A DNA stretch of 64,000 nt, from positions 1 through 64,000 of the forward strand of contig SCRI01000058.1 in the NCBI GenBank assembly GCA_004298675.1. Direction: 5' to 3'. This document shows positions 51,640 to 60,172 of the stretch, one piece after another (within the stretch, counting starts at the first letter, position 1; the number at the start of each line of letters is the position of its first letter). The notes beneath the pieces were generated by a model. That model was not told where the DNA came from and made no database searches. It was given only the letters and a program-made list of their open reading frames with translations. This stretch comes from a bacterium (lineage in GTDB: Bacteria; Vulcanimicrobiota; Vulcanimicrobiia; Vulcanimicrobiales; SCRA01). Position numbers and translations under genes: made by a program.

Positions 51640-53757
51640 GTGGCGGGCAGCGAATCCCGGCGGGTCAACCTGGAGGAACACGTGACGGCTTTCCTTGACC
51701 CCGCGCTGCGCGCGATCGAAGCCAAGCTCGACGAAGGTATCCCGCTCTCGCTCGAAGACGGACTGACGCTCTTCAAGACGCCGGACCTGCACGGGCTCGG
51801 GCGCCTGGCCACGAACGAGAAACGCAAGAAGAGCGGACAGCGCGTCTTTTACGTCCACAACCGCTACATGAACACGACCAATGTCTGCTATGCGGGCTGC
51901 AAGTTCTGCTCGTTCGCGGTGGGCGAACGCAGCGAACACAAGGTCCGTATGACCAAGGAGCAGATTCTGGCGAAGGCCGTCGAGACCGGCGTGAACTTCA
52001 ACCAGATCCACATCGTGGGCGGTCACGACCCCAAGCAGCTGTCACTGGACTTCTGGGTTCCGCTGATCCAGGAGTTCAAGCAGCGTCTGCCCCACGCTCA
52101 GCTCTCGTTCTTCACCGCTGCCGAGATCGAGTACATGGCCCAGCGCCATCGCCTTTCGCGCGAAGAGACGGTGAAGACGCTGGCCCAGGCCGGGCTCGAC
52201 AACGTCAACGGCGGCGGTGCGGAGGTCTTCAGCCAACGCTTCCGTGAGATCGTCTGTCCGGGCAAGATCGATGCCGCGGGCTGGCTCGAGGTGCACGAGC
52301 ATCTCCATCGCCACGGCGTCTCCTCGAACGCGACGATGCTTTACGGGACCATCGAGACGCTGGCGGAGCGCGTCGAGCACTTGATTGCGCTGCGCGAGTC
52401 GCAGCAACGCTCCCCGGGTTACAACGCCTTCATCCCGTTGGCGTTCCATCCCGACGGCAACGAATTGGACTACTGCGGCTGGACGACCGGCGTGCAGGAT
52501 CTGCGCATGTTCGCCGTGGCGCGCTTGATGCTCAACAACTTCGATCATATCAAGGCCTACTGGATGATCCAGGGGCTGAAGGTGTGCCAATTGGCGCTGC
52601 ACTTCGGCGCCGACGACATGGACGGCACCCACGGTGAGTCCGACGAGGAGCGCATCTACCACTCCGCCGGCACGCAGTCGGGGCAGTACGTCGACGCCAA
52701 GGTCTTCCGTACATTGATCGAGGAGGCCGGCTACGAGCCGGTCCGCCGCAACTCGACCTACGACGAATTCCCGATCGGCTGGGAGCCGCCCAAGGAGTAC
52801 GCGGTGGACACCAAAGGGCGGCGTATCGAGAGTGAGCCGGCGCCGCAGTGGTGGGGCAACGGCACCTACCCGGTGGGCAAGGCGCTGGAGGCGGCGCGCG
52901 CCGCGCTGGCGCAGAAGCCGCGCGCGCTGCGCAGCGGGCGCATCTCGTACACCAACGACCTGCCCGTATACACCGCCTTCGACCGCGGCGACGTGGTCTA
53001 TCCCGGACGCTTGGAGTCCGCCGTCCCCGCGGATCTCAATCGCAAGCTGCTCGCCGGTGAGCTGGAGCTTTCGCCGGTGAGTTCGTTCTTCTATGCGCAG
53101 CACCACGAGGAGCTGGTGTTGCTGCCGGACATCTGCATCGGCGCGCGCACGCAGGTGCTCTCGGTGGTGCTGCTCTCCGACGTTCCGCCGGCGCTCTTGA
53201 GCGGGCGTGCGGTGCACGTCACCACGGAGAGCGCCTCCGGACGGGCATTGTTGGAGCTGCTGCTGCGCCGCCGCTACGGCGTGGAGCCCGTCTTCGTCGA
53301 GCACGGCGATCCGCTGAGCGCGTTCCTCAACGCAGAGGGGCCGGCGCTGGTCATCGGTGACCGCGCCATCGACGCGCGCGAGCAGGCGCGTGCATCCGAC
53401 GTCTACGACCTGGGCACGCTCTGGAACGAGTGGACAGGCGAGGAGATGGTGTACGCCGTCTGGGCCGCCAGCCGCGCCGCGGTGGAGAGCCGGCGCAACG
53501 ACGTCGCCGCCTGCGTCGACGCGTTGCGCAAATCGCTAGCGTGGGGGCTGACGCACAAGGACGACGTCATCGCTGCCGCCGAGAGGCAGAAGCCGCGCGG
53601 TCCAGGCTTCTATCAAGTCTACTACGACACGCTCGTGTTCAACTTTGACGAGCGCGCGCAGCGCGGGCTGGCGCGCTTCTACGACGAATTGGGTGCGGCG
53701 GGAATGCTGGATGCCGTGCCCTTCGTCAAGCCGGAGGATCTCCGTGTCACTCGCTAG
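51640..53757 (+). CDS. mqnE/mqnA: Fused MqnE-MqnA: aminofutalosine synthase joined to chorismate dehydratase
   Basis: A single 705-residue frame. Residues about 10-400 are MqnE: radical-SAM motif NVCYAGCKFC (C83, C87, C90), NQIHIVGGHDPKQ, NGGGAEVFS, NAFIPLAFHPDGNEL. Residues about 428-700 are MqnA, a periplasmic-binding-protein-like fold: LRSGRISYTNDLPVYTAFDRG, GELELSPVSSFFYAQHHEELVLLPDICIGA, HVTTESASGRALLELLL, WNEWTGEEMVYAVWA. MqnA makes 3-[(1-carboxyvinyl)oxy]benzoate from chorismate, and MqnE adds it to SAM to form aminofutalosine, so the fusion joins consecutive steps of menaquinone synthesis. I chose GTG 51640 (GGAG five bases upstream); ATG 51544 would add a basic, non-conserved 32 residues. 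Confidence 0.9.
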   Translation: MAGSESRRVNLEEHVTAFLDPALRAIEAKLDEGIPLSLEDGLTLFKTPDLHGLGRLATNEKRKKSGQRVFYVHNRYMNTTNVCYAGCKFCSFAVGERSEHKVRMTKEQILAKAVETGVNFNQIHIVGGHDPKQLSLDFWVPLIQEFKQRLPHAQLSFFTAAEIEYMAQRHRLSREETVKTLAQAGLDNVNGGGAEVFSQRFREIVCPGKIDAAGWLEVHEHLHRHGVSSNATMLYGTIETLAERVEHLIALRESQQRSPGYNAFIPLAFHPDGNELDYCGWTTGVQDLRMFAVARLMLNNFDHIKAYWMIQGLKVCQLALHFGADDMDGTHGESDEERIYHSAGTQSGQYVDAKVFRTLIEEAGYEPVRRNSTYDEFPIGWEPPKEYAVDTKGRRIESEPAPQWWGNGTYPVGKALEAARAALAQKPRALRSGRISYTNDLPVYTAFDRGDVVYPGRLESAVPADLNRKLLAGELELSPVSSFFYAQHHEELVLLPDICIGARTQVLSVVLLSDVPPALLSGRAVHVTTESASGRALLELLLRRRYGVEPVFVEHGDPLSAFLNAEGPALVIGDRAIDAREQARASDVYDLGTLWNEWTGEEMVYAVWAASRAAVESRRNDVAACVDALRKSLAWGLTHKDDVIAAAERQKPRGPGFYQVYYDTLVFNFDERAQRGLARFYDELGAAGMLDAVPFVKPEDLRVTR

Positions 53758-54835
53758 TCTACTCGATCGGGCCGCCACCGGCGGCCGCCTCACCTACGAC
53801 GAGGGCGTGCGCCTCTATCTGGAGGCTCCGCTCAACGAGCTGGGAGCCGCGGCGCACTACCGGCGCTTGCAGATGCACCCCGGCAGCGACGTCACGTACG
53901 TCATCGACACCACCATCAACTACACCAACATCTGCAACGTCCACTGCACCTTCTGCGCCTTCTTCCGCCACGAGGGTTCGACGGAAGGCTACACGATGTC
54001 GCACGACGAGGTGCTGGAGCACGTGCGCTTCGCGGCCGATCAGGGCGCGACGCAGATCATGATCCAAGGTGGCGTCAACCCCGCGATCAGGCTGGAGTGG
54101 TTCACCGAGCTCTTTCGCAAAGTGTCCGCGCAGTTCCCCAGCGTCGACATCCACTCGCTCTCCGTCTCCGAGATCCTGGGCCTGGCCAAAGTGGAGGAGA
54201 AGAGCGTCGAAGAGATCCTGATCGCGCTCAAGGAGTCGGGGATGAAATCGCTGCCCGGCGCCGGTGCCGAGATCTTGGTCGACCGCGTGCGCAAACGCAT
54301 CAGCGCGCGCAAGGTGGGCCCGGAGGGTTGGGTCGACGTGATGCGCAAGGCGCAGCGTCTGGGGATGCCAACGACGGCGACGATGATGTTCGGCAGCGTG
54401 GAGACCAAGGAGGAACGCATTCAGCACCTGGAGGTCATCCGCGCGTTGCAGGACGAGAATCCGGGCGGGTTCACGGCCTTCATCCCCTGGTATTACGTGC
54501 CGTACAACACGTATCTGCGGGGCGAGGAGGCCAGCGGCTACGAGTACCTGCGCGTGCTTGCGATCTCGCGTCTCTACCTCGACAATCTCGCACACCTGCA
54601 GGCGTCCTGGCTGACACCTGGGCTGAAGATGGGGCAGATCGCCCTGTTCTACGGCTGCGACGACATGGGCGGCACGATTCTGGAAGAGCAGGTCGTGAAG
54701 CTGGCGGGGGCCACGAATGAGGCCAAGCGCGCCGATCTCGAGCGGGCCATCCGCGATGCCGGCTTCAACCCGGTCATCCGCGACACGTATTGGAACGTGC
54801 GCAACGACGTAGCGCTGGCAACCGCCACGGCGTAG
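53744..54835 (+). CDS. mqnC: Cyclic dehypoxanthinyl futalosine synthase
   Basis: A 363-residue radical-SAM enzyme that cyclises dehypoxanthine futalosine in the menaquinone pathway. C64-x3-C68-x2-C71 (CNVHCTFC), FFRHEGSTEGYTMS, QIMIQGGVNP, SLPGAGAEILVDRVR and FIPWYYVPYNT are conserved. GTG 53744 lies 14 bases inside the end of the fused gene and follows GGAGG by 7 bases, so the two are coupled. The nucleosidase (MqnB or MTAN) and MqnD are not in this window. Confidence 0.93.
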   Translation: MSLASLLDRAATGGRLTYDEGVRLYLEAPLNELGAAAHYRRLQMHPGSDVTYVIDTTINYTNICNVHCTFCAFFRHEGSTEGYTMSHDEVLEHVRFAADQGATQIMIQGGVNPAIRLEWFTELFRKVSAQFPSVDIHSLSVSEILGLAKVEEKSVEEILIALKESGMKSLPGAGAEILVDRVRKRISARKVGPEGWVDVMRKAQRLGMPTTATMMFGSVETKEERIQHLEVIRALQDENPGGFTAFIPWYYVPYNTYLRGEEASGYEYLRVLAISRLYLDNLAHLQASWLTPGLKMGQIALFYGCDDMGGTILEEQVVKLAGATNEAKRADLERAIRDAGFNPVIRDTYWNVRNDVALATATA

Positions 54836-54871
54836 CGGCCGCTCGGGCGGCCTTCACGCAGTAAGAGCGAA

Positions 54872-54911
54872 CCATCGAGGCATCCATTCCGTAGGGAGGG
54901 TGCCTCGATGG
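54872..54911. terminator. Inverted repeat between convergent mqnC and MscS genes
   Basis: CCATCGAGGCA (54872-54882) and TGCCTCGATGG (54901-54911) form an 11-bp stem with an 18-base loop, but no T-run. A bidirectional terminator is likely in this 157-base convergent gap. Confidence 0.55.
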
Positions 54912-54992
54912 CTGTCTATGCGATCCTCAGCCGCTTCGCTCCGCGACCGAGACGCTCTCCTGCACGCCCCGGGACGATTTCCTGAAGTCGCT

Positions 54993-56042
54993 CTAGGCGC
55001 GGCGCGAGCCGCCATTTCGCGCTGGCTCCGGCGCGGCGTGAAAAGGGTACACCCACTCATCGCCCTCGCCGTGCAGGTGGCGGTGAAGACGTTTGATGAG
55101 TTCGTGCTTGACCGGACCGTGGCTGTCGAACGAGCGGGCGCCGATCGTCACGGTGGTGATGATGCCGGCATCCTCGAAGGCCTGGAAGCGGACCGTTGGA
55201 TGGGCGGAGGGGTCGGCTTCGGGCAGCTCTGCGACGATTGCCTGCGCGATCTCGAGCGTCGAGCGCTCCACTAACTCGAGATCGTTCTCATACGCGACCT
55301 TGAAGGTGACCTCGAAGCTGTAGGGGCGCGAGGGCTGATCGTAGTTCGTGAAGATCGTCTGGGCGACTTTGTTGTTGGGGACGACGACGATCGAGTTCGA
55401 GCGGTCACGCACGAGCGTGTTGCGCCACGTGATGTCGACGACGGTGCCGCTCTCTCCCGATTGCAGACGGATGGAATCCCCCGGGCGCAGCCGCCGCGAC
55501 ACGATGATATGGATACCGGCGAAGAAGTTGGCCAGCGTATCTTGCAGGGCCAGCGCCACCGCCAAACCTCCCACGCCTAGCGCCGTGAGGAGCGGCGTGA
55601 CCGAGATGCCGATGGATTGCAGCGCGACGAGCAGACCCAGCGCGGCGATCAGAACCGCGGTGAGATTATTGAAGAGCGTGAGTGACTGCCGGCTGTGGCC
55701 GATGGTGGAGACCCAGTGCTCCACGAACGCCACCGCCACGCGCACCGCCACCAGCGTCGTCGAGAGGATGGAGATGAACAGAATGGCGCGGTGCAGGTAG
55801 AGGTCGGTGCGCGGCGGGAGGGCGGTGAAGAGCAGCGCGACGTCGATTCCGGCGGCTAGTGCCCAGAGCGCCAGCACGCCGCGCATCGTGGAGAGCACGA
55901 AGCGGTAGGCCGCGGGATGGCGGCCGCCGGCCCGCGCGATCAAGCGCGGCAGGGCGATGAGCTCCGCGATTAGGCCTGCCGCGACCGCGAGAGCGATGAT
56001 ACCCCAGGGCAGCCAGTAGCGCACGTCGATGATCGAGACCAT
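54993..56042 (-). CDS. Mechanosensitive channel MscS-family protein (second copy)
   Basis: 349 residues: about four N-terminal helices, the pore helix with Gly/Ala packing (LTALGVGGLAVALALQDTLANFFAGI) and the cytoplasmic beta domain (RPGDSIRLQSGESGTVVDITWRNTLVRDRSNSIVVVPNN). Larger than the copy at 12773. It is divergent from a LysR-type regulator 60 bases away, which may control it. Confidence 0.9.
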   Translation of the reverse strand: MVSIIDVRYWLPWGIIALAVAAGLIAELIALPRLIARAGGRHPAAYRFVLSTMRGVLALWALAAGIDVALLFTALPPRTDLYLHRAILFISILSTTLVAVRVAVAFVEHWVSTIGHSRQSLTLFNNLTAVLIAALGLLVALQSIGISVTPLLTALGVGGLAVALALQDTLANFFAGIHIIVSRRLRPGDSIRLQSGESGTVVDITWRNTLVRDRSNSIVVVPNNKVAQTIFTNYDQPSRPYSFEVTFKVAYENDLELVERSTLEIAQAIVAELPEADPSAHPTVRFQAFEDAGIITTVTIGARSFDSHGPVKHELIKRLHRHLHGEGDEWVYPFHAAPEPARNGGSRRA

Positions 56043-56102
56043 ACCAGAGGCGATTCCCGCTTACGCAGGGGTTGAATCCCGCCGCGCGATACTTGTGATG
56101 CC

Positions 56103-57014
56103 GTGGAACTACGCCAGTTGCGCTATTTTCGCGCCGTCTGCGAAGCCGGCGGCTTCGCCAAGGCCGCCCTGGCGCTGGAGGCGAGTCAGTCCAATCTCAG
56201 CGCGCAAGTTGCAGCGCTAGAGCGCGAGCTGGGAGCACAACTCTTGCGTCGCGTGACGCACGGCGTCGAGCCCACACCCGCAGGCGCCATCTTGTTGGAG
56301 ACGGCGCGCGCCGTCGAGGATCGCTTGCAGGCGGCGGCGCGTGAAGTGGAGGCGCTGGCTAGCGGGCGCAGCGGCACCGCACGCATCGGGCTGATCGGAA
56401 CGCTCGTGGCGCTGGTCACCAAGGCCTTTCTCGAGCGCATGTCCAGTGCCCACCCGGGAGTTGCGCTCACGCTGACCGAGGGCGCGACCACCACGCTCGA
56501 GCGCGACCTCGCCGTCGGGCATTTGGACGTGGCGCTGATCAACCTCCCGGTTTCGCTGCGCAGCGTGCGCACCAAGGCGCTCTTCGTCGAGGAGTTGGTG
56601 GCGGTACTCCCTGCCGACCGCGCCGGGCGCGGAGAGTTGCGGCTGGCAGAGTTAGCCGAGCGTCCATGGCTGTTGCCGGGCAGCGAGAACGCGCTGCGCG
56701 GGGTGATCGAGGCTGCCTGCGAACGCGCGGGTTTCCGTCCGCGCGTGGTCTACGAGTACGAGACGATCCGTTTGGTCGAGGAGGCGATGCACGCGGTGCG
56801 CGGCGTAACGCTGCTACCGGCGGCGGGAGTGGTGGACCGGCTGCCGGCGGGCTTCGCCGTGCGGCGCGTCGCCGACGCCCCCTCACGCGTCGTGGGTTTA
56901 GGATGGTTCGCCGAGCGGCCCGTGGAGCCGCCCGCGGCGGAGGCGATGGCGGTGCTCGAAGACGTCGTGCGCCGCGGTGTAGGGCAGCGTCGCCCCGGTC
57001 TGCGCCTGCTCTGA
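56103..57014 (+). CDS. LysR-type transcriptional regulator
   Basis: 303 residues from GTG 56103. The N-terminal winged helix-turn-helix (MELRQLRYFRAVCEAGGFAKAALALEASQSNLSAQVAALERELGAQLL) is followed by the periplasmic-binding-protein-like effector domain (about 90-295). LysR proteins usually act on a divergent gene, here mscS. A GATTC-N17-GAATC dyad (56052-56078) in the shared promoter could be its site. Effector unknown. Confidence 0.9.
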   Translation: MELRQLRYFRAVCEAGGFAKAALALEASQSNLSAQVAALERELGAQLLRRVTHGVEPTPAGAILLETARAVEDRLQAAAREVEALASGRSGTARIGLIGTLVALVTKAFLERMSSAHPGVALTLTEGATTTLERDLAVGHLDVALINLPVSLRSVRTKALFVEELVAVLPADRAGRGELRLAELAERPWLLPGSENALRGVIEAACERAGFRPRVVYEYETIRLVEEAMHAVRGVTLLPAAGVVDRLPAGFAVRRVADAPSRVVGLGWFAERPVEPPAAEAMAVLEDVVRRGVGQRRPGLRLL

Positions 57015-57024
57015 CCCGTCCTGA

Positions 57025-58101
57025 TTACAGCGCGCGCGCAATCGTGGCGGCGCCGACGACCTCCTCGCCGTCCTCCGCGTACAGCGCGACCAACTGCCCC
57101 GGCGTCACCGCTCGCTGCGGCTCGTCGAAACGCAGCTGGAGCCGGTCCCCCTCCAAGTACGCATGCGCCGGAGCCATGCGGGCGCGATAGCGCGGCATCG
57201 CCAGCACGCGCGCAGGGAGCGGGCGCAGGAGATTGACGTCCTCGCCCTCCAGCCCGCCGGAGGCCAACTCGTCGCGGCGCCCCACCACGACCTTGTTCGT
57301 GACCGGTTCGATCTTGGTGACGTACCAGGGGCCGTCGCCCCCTGCGTTGGCGGGTAGGCCGCGCCGCTGGCCGACGGTGAACGAAGCGATCCCGTCATGC
57401 TGCCCCAGAGTCTTCCCGTTGGAGGAGACGATCTCGCCGGGGTGCTCGGCCTCGGGCCGGATCCTGCGAACCACGTCGCGGTAGTCGCCCCCCTCGACGA
57501 AGCAGATATCCTGTGACTCCGGCTTGTCGAAAACGGGCATCGAGAACTGTGCCGCAAGCTCGCGCGTGCGTGCTTTCACCTGCCCCCCAAGCGGCAGGAG
57601 CAGCGCGGCGAGCTGCTCGCGGTTGAGCTGAGCCAAGGCATAGGATTGGTCCTTGGCGCGGTCGGTGGCGCGGTAGAGGTGCGGCCCGTCGGCCTCCTGG
57701 ACCAGGCGCGCGTAGTGGCCGGTTGCCACGTAGCGCGCGCCGAGGTGCTTGGCGTAGCGCCACAGCGTCCCGAGCTTCAAATTGTTGTTACAGAGGACGC
57801 AGGGGTTGGGCGTGCGCCCGCGCAGGTACTCTTCGGCGAAGCGGTCCATGACTTCGCGCCGGAACGCATCTTCGAAGTTCACCACGTAGTGCTTGATCCC
57901 GATGGCGGCCGCCGAGCGGCGCGCGTCGTCGAAGTCGGCGATTCCGCAGCAACTCTTGGCCCGCCGCTCCGTGCGCGTGGGTTCGTACAGGCGCATGGTG
58001 ACTCCGATCACCTCGTAGCCGGCTTCCGCCAGCATCGCCGCCGCGACGGCAGAGTCGACGCCGCCGCTCATCGCAGCGACGACGCGTTCGCGCTTGGACA
58101 T
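57025..58101 (-). CDS. mnmA: tRNA-specific 2-thiouridylase MnmA
   Basis: 358 residues. The PP-loop SGGVDS (12-17) activates U34 with ATP, and the catalytic cysteines C101 (NPCVLCN) and C200 (SQDICF) carry the persulfide. ATGHYAR and FTVGQRRGLP are conserved too. It makes the s2U34 of tRNA Lys, Glu and Gln. ATG 58101 is chosen; longer forms add non-conserved residues. It ends 10 bases from lysR. Confidence 0.95.
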   Translation of the reverse strand: MSKRERVVAAMSGGVDSAVAAAMLAEAGYEVIGVTMRLYEPTRTERRAKSCCGIADFDDARRSAAAIGIKHYVVNFEDAFRREVMDRFAEEYLRGRTPNPCVLCNNNLKLGTLWRYAKHLGARYVATGHYARLVQEADGPHLYRATDRAKDQSYALAQLNREQLAALLLPLGGQVKARTRELAAQFSMPVFDKPESQDICFVEGGDYRDVVRRIRPEAEHPGEIVSSNGKTLGQHDGIASFTVGQRRGLPANAGGDGPWYVTKIEPVTNKVVVGRRDELASGGLEGEDVNLLRPLPARVLAMPRYRARMAPAHAYLEGDRLQLRFDEPQRAVTPGQLVALYAEDGEEVVGAATIARAL

Positions 58102-58169
58102 GACAGGATTCTCGCTTCTTGCCGCTAAAACGGTCGTCAACTTTCGGGGCCGGGAAAGGACACGCGCCG

Positions 58170-58961
58170 TTGCCATCACTCGGGGAGCAATTTCGCGCCG
58201 CCCGCGAGGCGCGAGGCGTCACGCTCTCGGAGGCCGCCGAGCGTATCCATATCCGATCGGTTTACTTGCAGGCCATCGAGGAAGAAGATTGGCCCTCGAT
58301 CGGAGCCGCAGTCTATGTGCGCGGTTTTCTGCGCACGTACGCGCGCTTCCTCGGGCTCGATCCCGAGGGCGCCGTGGCCCAGTTCAACGACCTCACGGGC
58401 ATCACGCCGCACGCGGCGGCGCTGGCGCTCGCCGAAGAAGAGGAGGCGTCGAGGCGGCTCGGCCGCGCGGGCCCCTCGGTCTGGGTTTGGCTCGCGGGGG
58501 TCGTGGCGATAGCGCTGCTGGCGATCGTCGGCTACAGTTTCTGGCAGCTCGAGGCTCCGTCGGCCGCCGGCCGAGCGGCGCCACTGGCCGCCGCCACGTC
58601 TGTGCCGCCGGCCACTGCGGTGCCGCCGGCCACCGCGGTGCCGGATGCCGCGCTCACTGCGGCTCCCAGTGCCGCGCCCGCCGTTTCTCCCGTCGCATCT
58701 CCACCGGCGCCGCTTGCCTCCGGCGCGGAGCGGGTGACGCTGACCTGGACTGCACCCGCGTGGGTGCGGGTGATCGTCAACTCGAAGCAGGTGAGTGAGG
58801 GGACGTTCCCCGCAGGAACCGTCCGCACGTATCAGGGCGCTCGCGTGAACTTGCGAGTGGGTAACGCGGGCGGAGTGACGGTGAACGAGAACGGCCGCGA
58901 TCTCGGGAGCCTGGGCCCGAGTGGTAACGTGGTCGACCGCACCTTCGCCGCCTCCAACTAA
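58170..58961 (+). CDS. RodZ-like membrane protein: HTH, transmembrane helix, DUF4115
   Basis: 263 residues from TTG 58170 (AAAGGA nine bases upstream). The N-terminus is a RodZ-type helix-turn-helix (LGEQFRAAREARGVTLSEAAERIHIRSVYLQAIEEEDW...GFLRTYARFLGLDP), then one transmembrane helix (VWVWLAGVVAIALLAIVGYSF), a Pro/Ala/Thr-rich stretch with repeated PPATAV, and a C-terminal DUF4115 beta domain (ERVTLTWTAPAWVRVIVNSKQVSEG). RodZ links MreB to the wall synthesis machinery. mreB is not in this window. Confidence 0.85.
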   Translation: MPSLGEQFRAAREARGVTLSEAAERIHIRSVYLQAIEEEDWPSIGAAVYVRGFLRTYARFLGLDPEGAVAQFNDLTGITPHAAALALAEEEEASRRLGRAGPSVWVWLAGVVAIALLAIVGYSFWQLEAPSAAGRAAPLAAATSVPPATAVPPATAVPDAALTAAPSAAPAVSPVASPPAPLASGAERVTLTWTAPAWVRVIVNSKQVSEGTFPAGTVRTYQGARVNLRVGNAGGVTVNENGRDLGSLGPSGNVVDRTFAASN

Positions 58962-59002
58962 ATCTCTGCGGAAATTCGCGGCCTTTTCAGGCACAGGGAG
59001 CC

Positions 59003-59491
59003 ATGGCTGAGTATTCGTTTGACATCGTGTCGAAGATCGACGAGCAAGAGCTCGAGAACGCGATCAATCAGGTGCATAAGGAGATCGCCAACCGCTTCGA
59101 TTTCAAGAACTCCAAAAGCTCGGTTGAGCGTAAGGGCACGCAGATCACCATCGTGGCCGATGATGAACTGAAGCTGAAGAACGTCGTCGACATCGTGCAG
59201 AGCAAAGCCGTCAAACGCGGCATCTCGCTCAAGGCCTTCGACTACGGCAAGGCTGAGCCGGCCAGCGGGGGCACCCTGCGCCAGGTCATCACCGTCAAGC
59301 AAGGCATCCCCAAGGAGAAGGCCAAACCGCTCGTCGACAAGATCAAAGGCGCCAAGCTCAAGGTCAACGCGCAGATCCAAGACGAGCAGATTCGCGTCAC
59401 CGGCAAGGACAAGGACGAGTTGCAGAAGGTCATCGTGATGATGAAGGCGCTCGATTACGAGCTCCCGCTGCAGTTCGTCAATTACCGCTAG
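59003..59491 (+). CDS. yajQ: YajQ family nucleotide-binding protein
   Basis: 162 residues, a near-perfect family member: YSFDIVSKIDEQELENAINQ, RFDFKNSKSSVE, VKQGIPKEKAKPLVDKIKGAKLKVNAQIQDEQIRVTGKDKDELQ and the terminal LPLQFVNYR. Members bind RNA or c-di-GMP in some bacteria. Follows the RodZ-like gene by 41 bases with its own ribosome-binding site. Confidence 0.93.
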   Translation: MAEYSFDIVSKIDEQELENAINQVHKEIANRFDFKNSKSSVERKGTQITIVADDELKLKNVVDIVQSKAVKRGISLKAFDYGKAEPASGGTLRQVITVKQGIPKEKAKPLVDKIKGAKLKVNAQIQDEQIRVTGKDKDELQKVIVMMKALDYELPLQFVNYR

Positions 59492-59495
59492 CACC

Positions 59496-59519
59496 GCCCG
59501 CGACGGCTTGGGCGCGGGC
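59496..59519 (+). terminator. Hairpin after yajQ
   Basis: GCCCGCG-N10-CGCGGGC, followed by TCTT. It separates yajQ from the next promoter. Confidence 0.45.
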
Positions 59520-59521
59520 TC

Positions 59522-59551
59522 TTGCGGCCGCCGGTCACTTTGCGGTATAAA
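59522..59551 (+). promoter_or_regulatory. Promoter of the membrane protein/regulator/uppS operon
   Basis: -35 TTGCGG (59522-59527) and -10 TATAAA (59546-59551), spacer 18. The -10 ends 9 bases before ATG 59561, so the transcript is probably leaderless. Confidence 0.55.
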
Positions 59552-59556
59552 GTGAC
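59534..59556. promoter_or_regulatory. Operator GTCACTTT-N7-AAAGTGAC
   Basis: A perfect 8-base inverted repeat with a 7-base spacer. It covers the -10 element. The nearby winged-helix regulator (60169-60552) is the obvious candidate to bind it. Confidence 0.65.
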
Positions 59557-59560
59557 AGAC

Positions 59561-60172
59561 ATGGAGATCGCACGCGCGCTCTCAGACCTCGAGGAGGTCC
59601 GCGAACGTCTCGCCGGTTGCCAGCGCTTTCACGGCTACTCCGGCCGTGCCGCCGCCATCAGCGGCTGGGTTGCGTTGGCGGCTGGTGGCGTACAGCGCCT
59701 GCTGGCTCCGCACCCCTCTGCGCCCGCCGAGCTGCGCCTGTATCTGGCCATTTGGCTGGGTTGCCTCGCCATCGGCCTGGCGGTCAACTACGGTGCGCTT
59801 GCCGTCTGGTACTGGCGTATCGCGGACGATCGCGAACGCAGGCAGACCCGTACGGTGGGGGCGACCATCCTGCCGGCTATCAGCCTTTCGGCGATGCTGA
59901 CGCTGGCGTTGCTGGACGTGCATGCGGAGGCGCTGCTTCCCGGCTCGTGGTTTGCAGCCTACGGCACCGGCCTCTTCGCTTCACGCGCCATGGTCCCACG
60001 CGGCATGACGGCGGTTGCCTGCGTCTATATGCTGGCGGGCGCTGCGTTGCTGCTGCTGCCCAACCATGCGCTGGCGCTCTCTTGGTGGGTCATGCCCTTC
60101 GGCTTCGGTTTGGGGATGCTTTGGATCGGCTGGCTGCTCGCGCACGAGCACGCGCGGGAGCACGCCGCGTGA
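59561..60172 (+). CDS. Integral membrane protein paired with a winged-helix regulator
   Basis: 203 residues. An N-terminal cytoplasmic amphipathic helix (EIARALSDLEEVRERLAGCQRFHGYSGRAA) precedes about six transmembrane segments in three helical pairs (AISGWVALAAGGVQRLLA, LAIWLGCLAIGLAVNYGALAVWYW, ILPAISLSAMLTLALLDV and so on). Related proteins occur directly upstream of small winged-helix regulators. ATG 59561 is preferred; GTG 59552 would need a start too near the -10. Function unknown, possibly sensing or anti-regulator. Confidence 0.75.
   Translation: MEIARALSDLEEVRERLAGCQRFHGYSGRAAAISGWVALAAGGVQRLLAPHPSAPAELRLYLAIWLGCLAIGLAVNYGALAVWYWRIADDRERRQTRTVGATILPAISLSAMLTLALLDVHAEALLPGSWFAAYGTGLFASRAMVPRGMTAVACVYMLAGAALLLLPNHALALSWWVMPFGFGLGMLWIGWLLAHEHAREHAA

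Noticed and set aside
54908-54985. 25-codon frame preceded by GGAGG in the mqnC-mscS gap
   Set aside because: It begins inside the right arm of the terminator hairpin and has no homologous look; chance Shine-Dalgarno.
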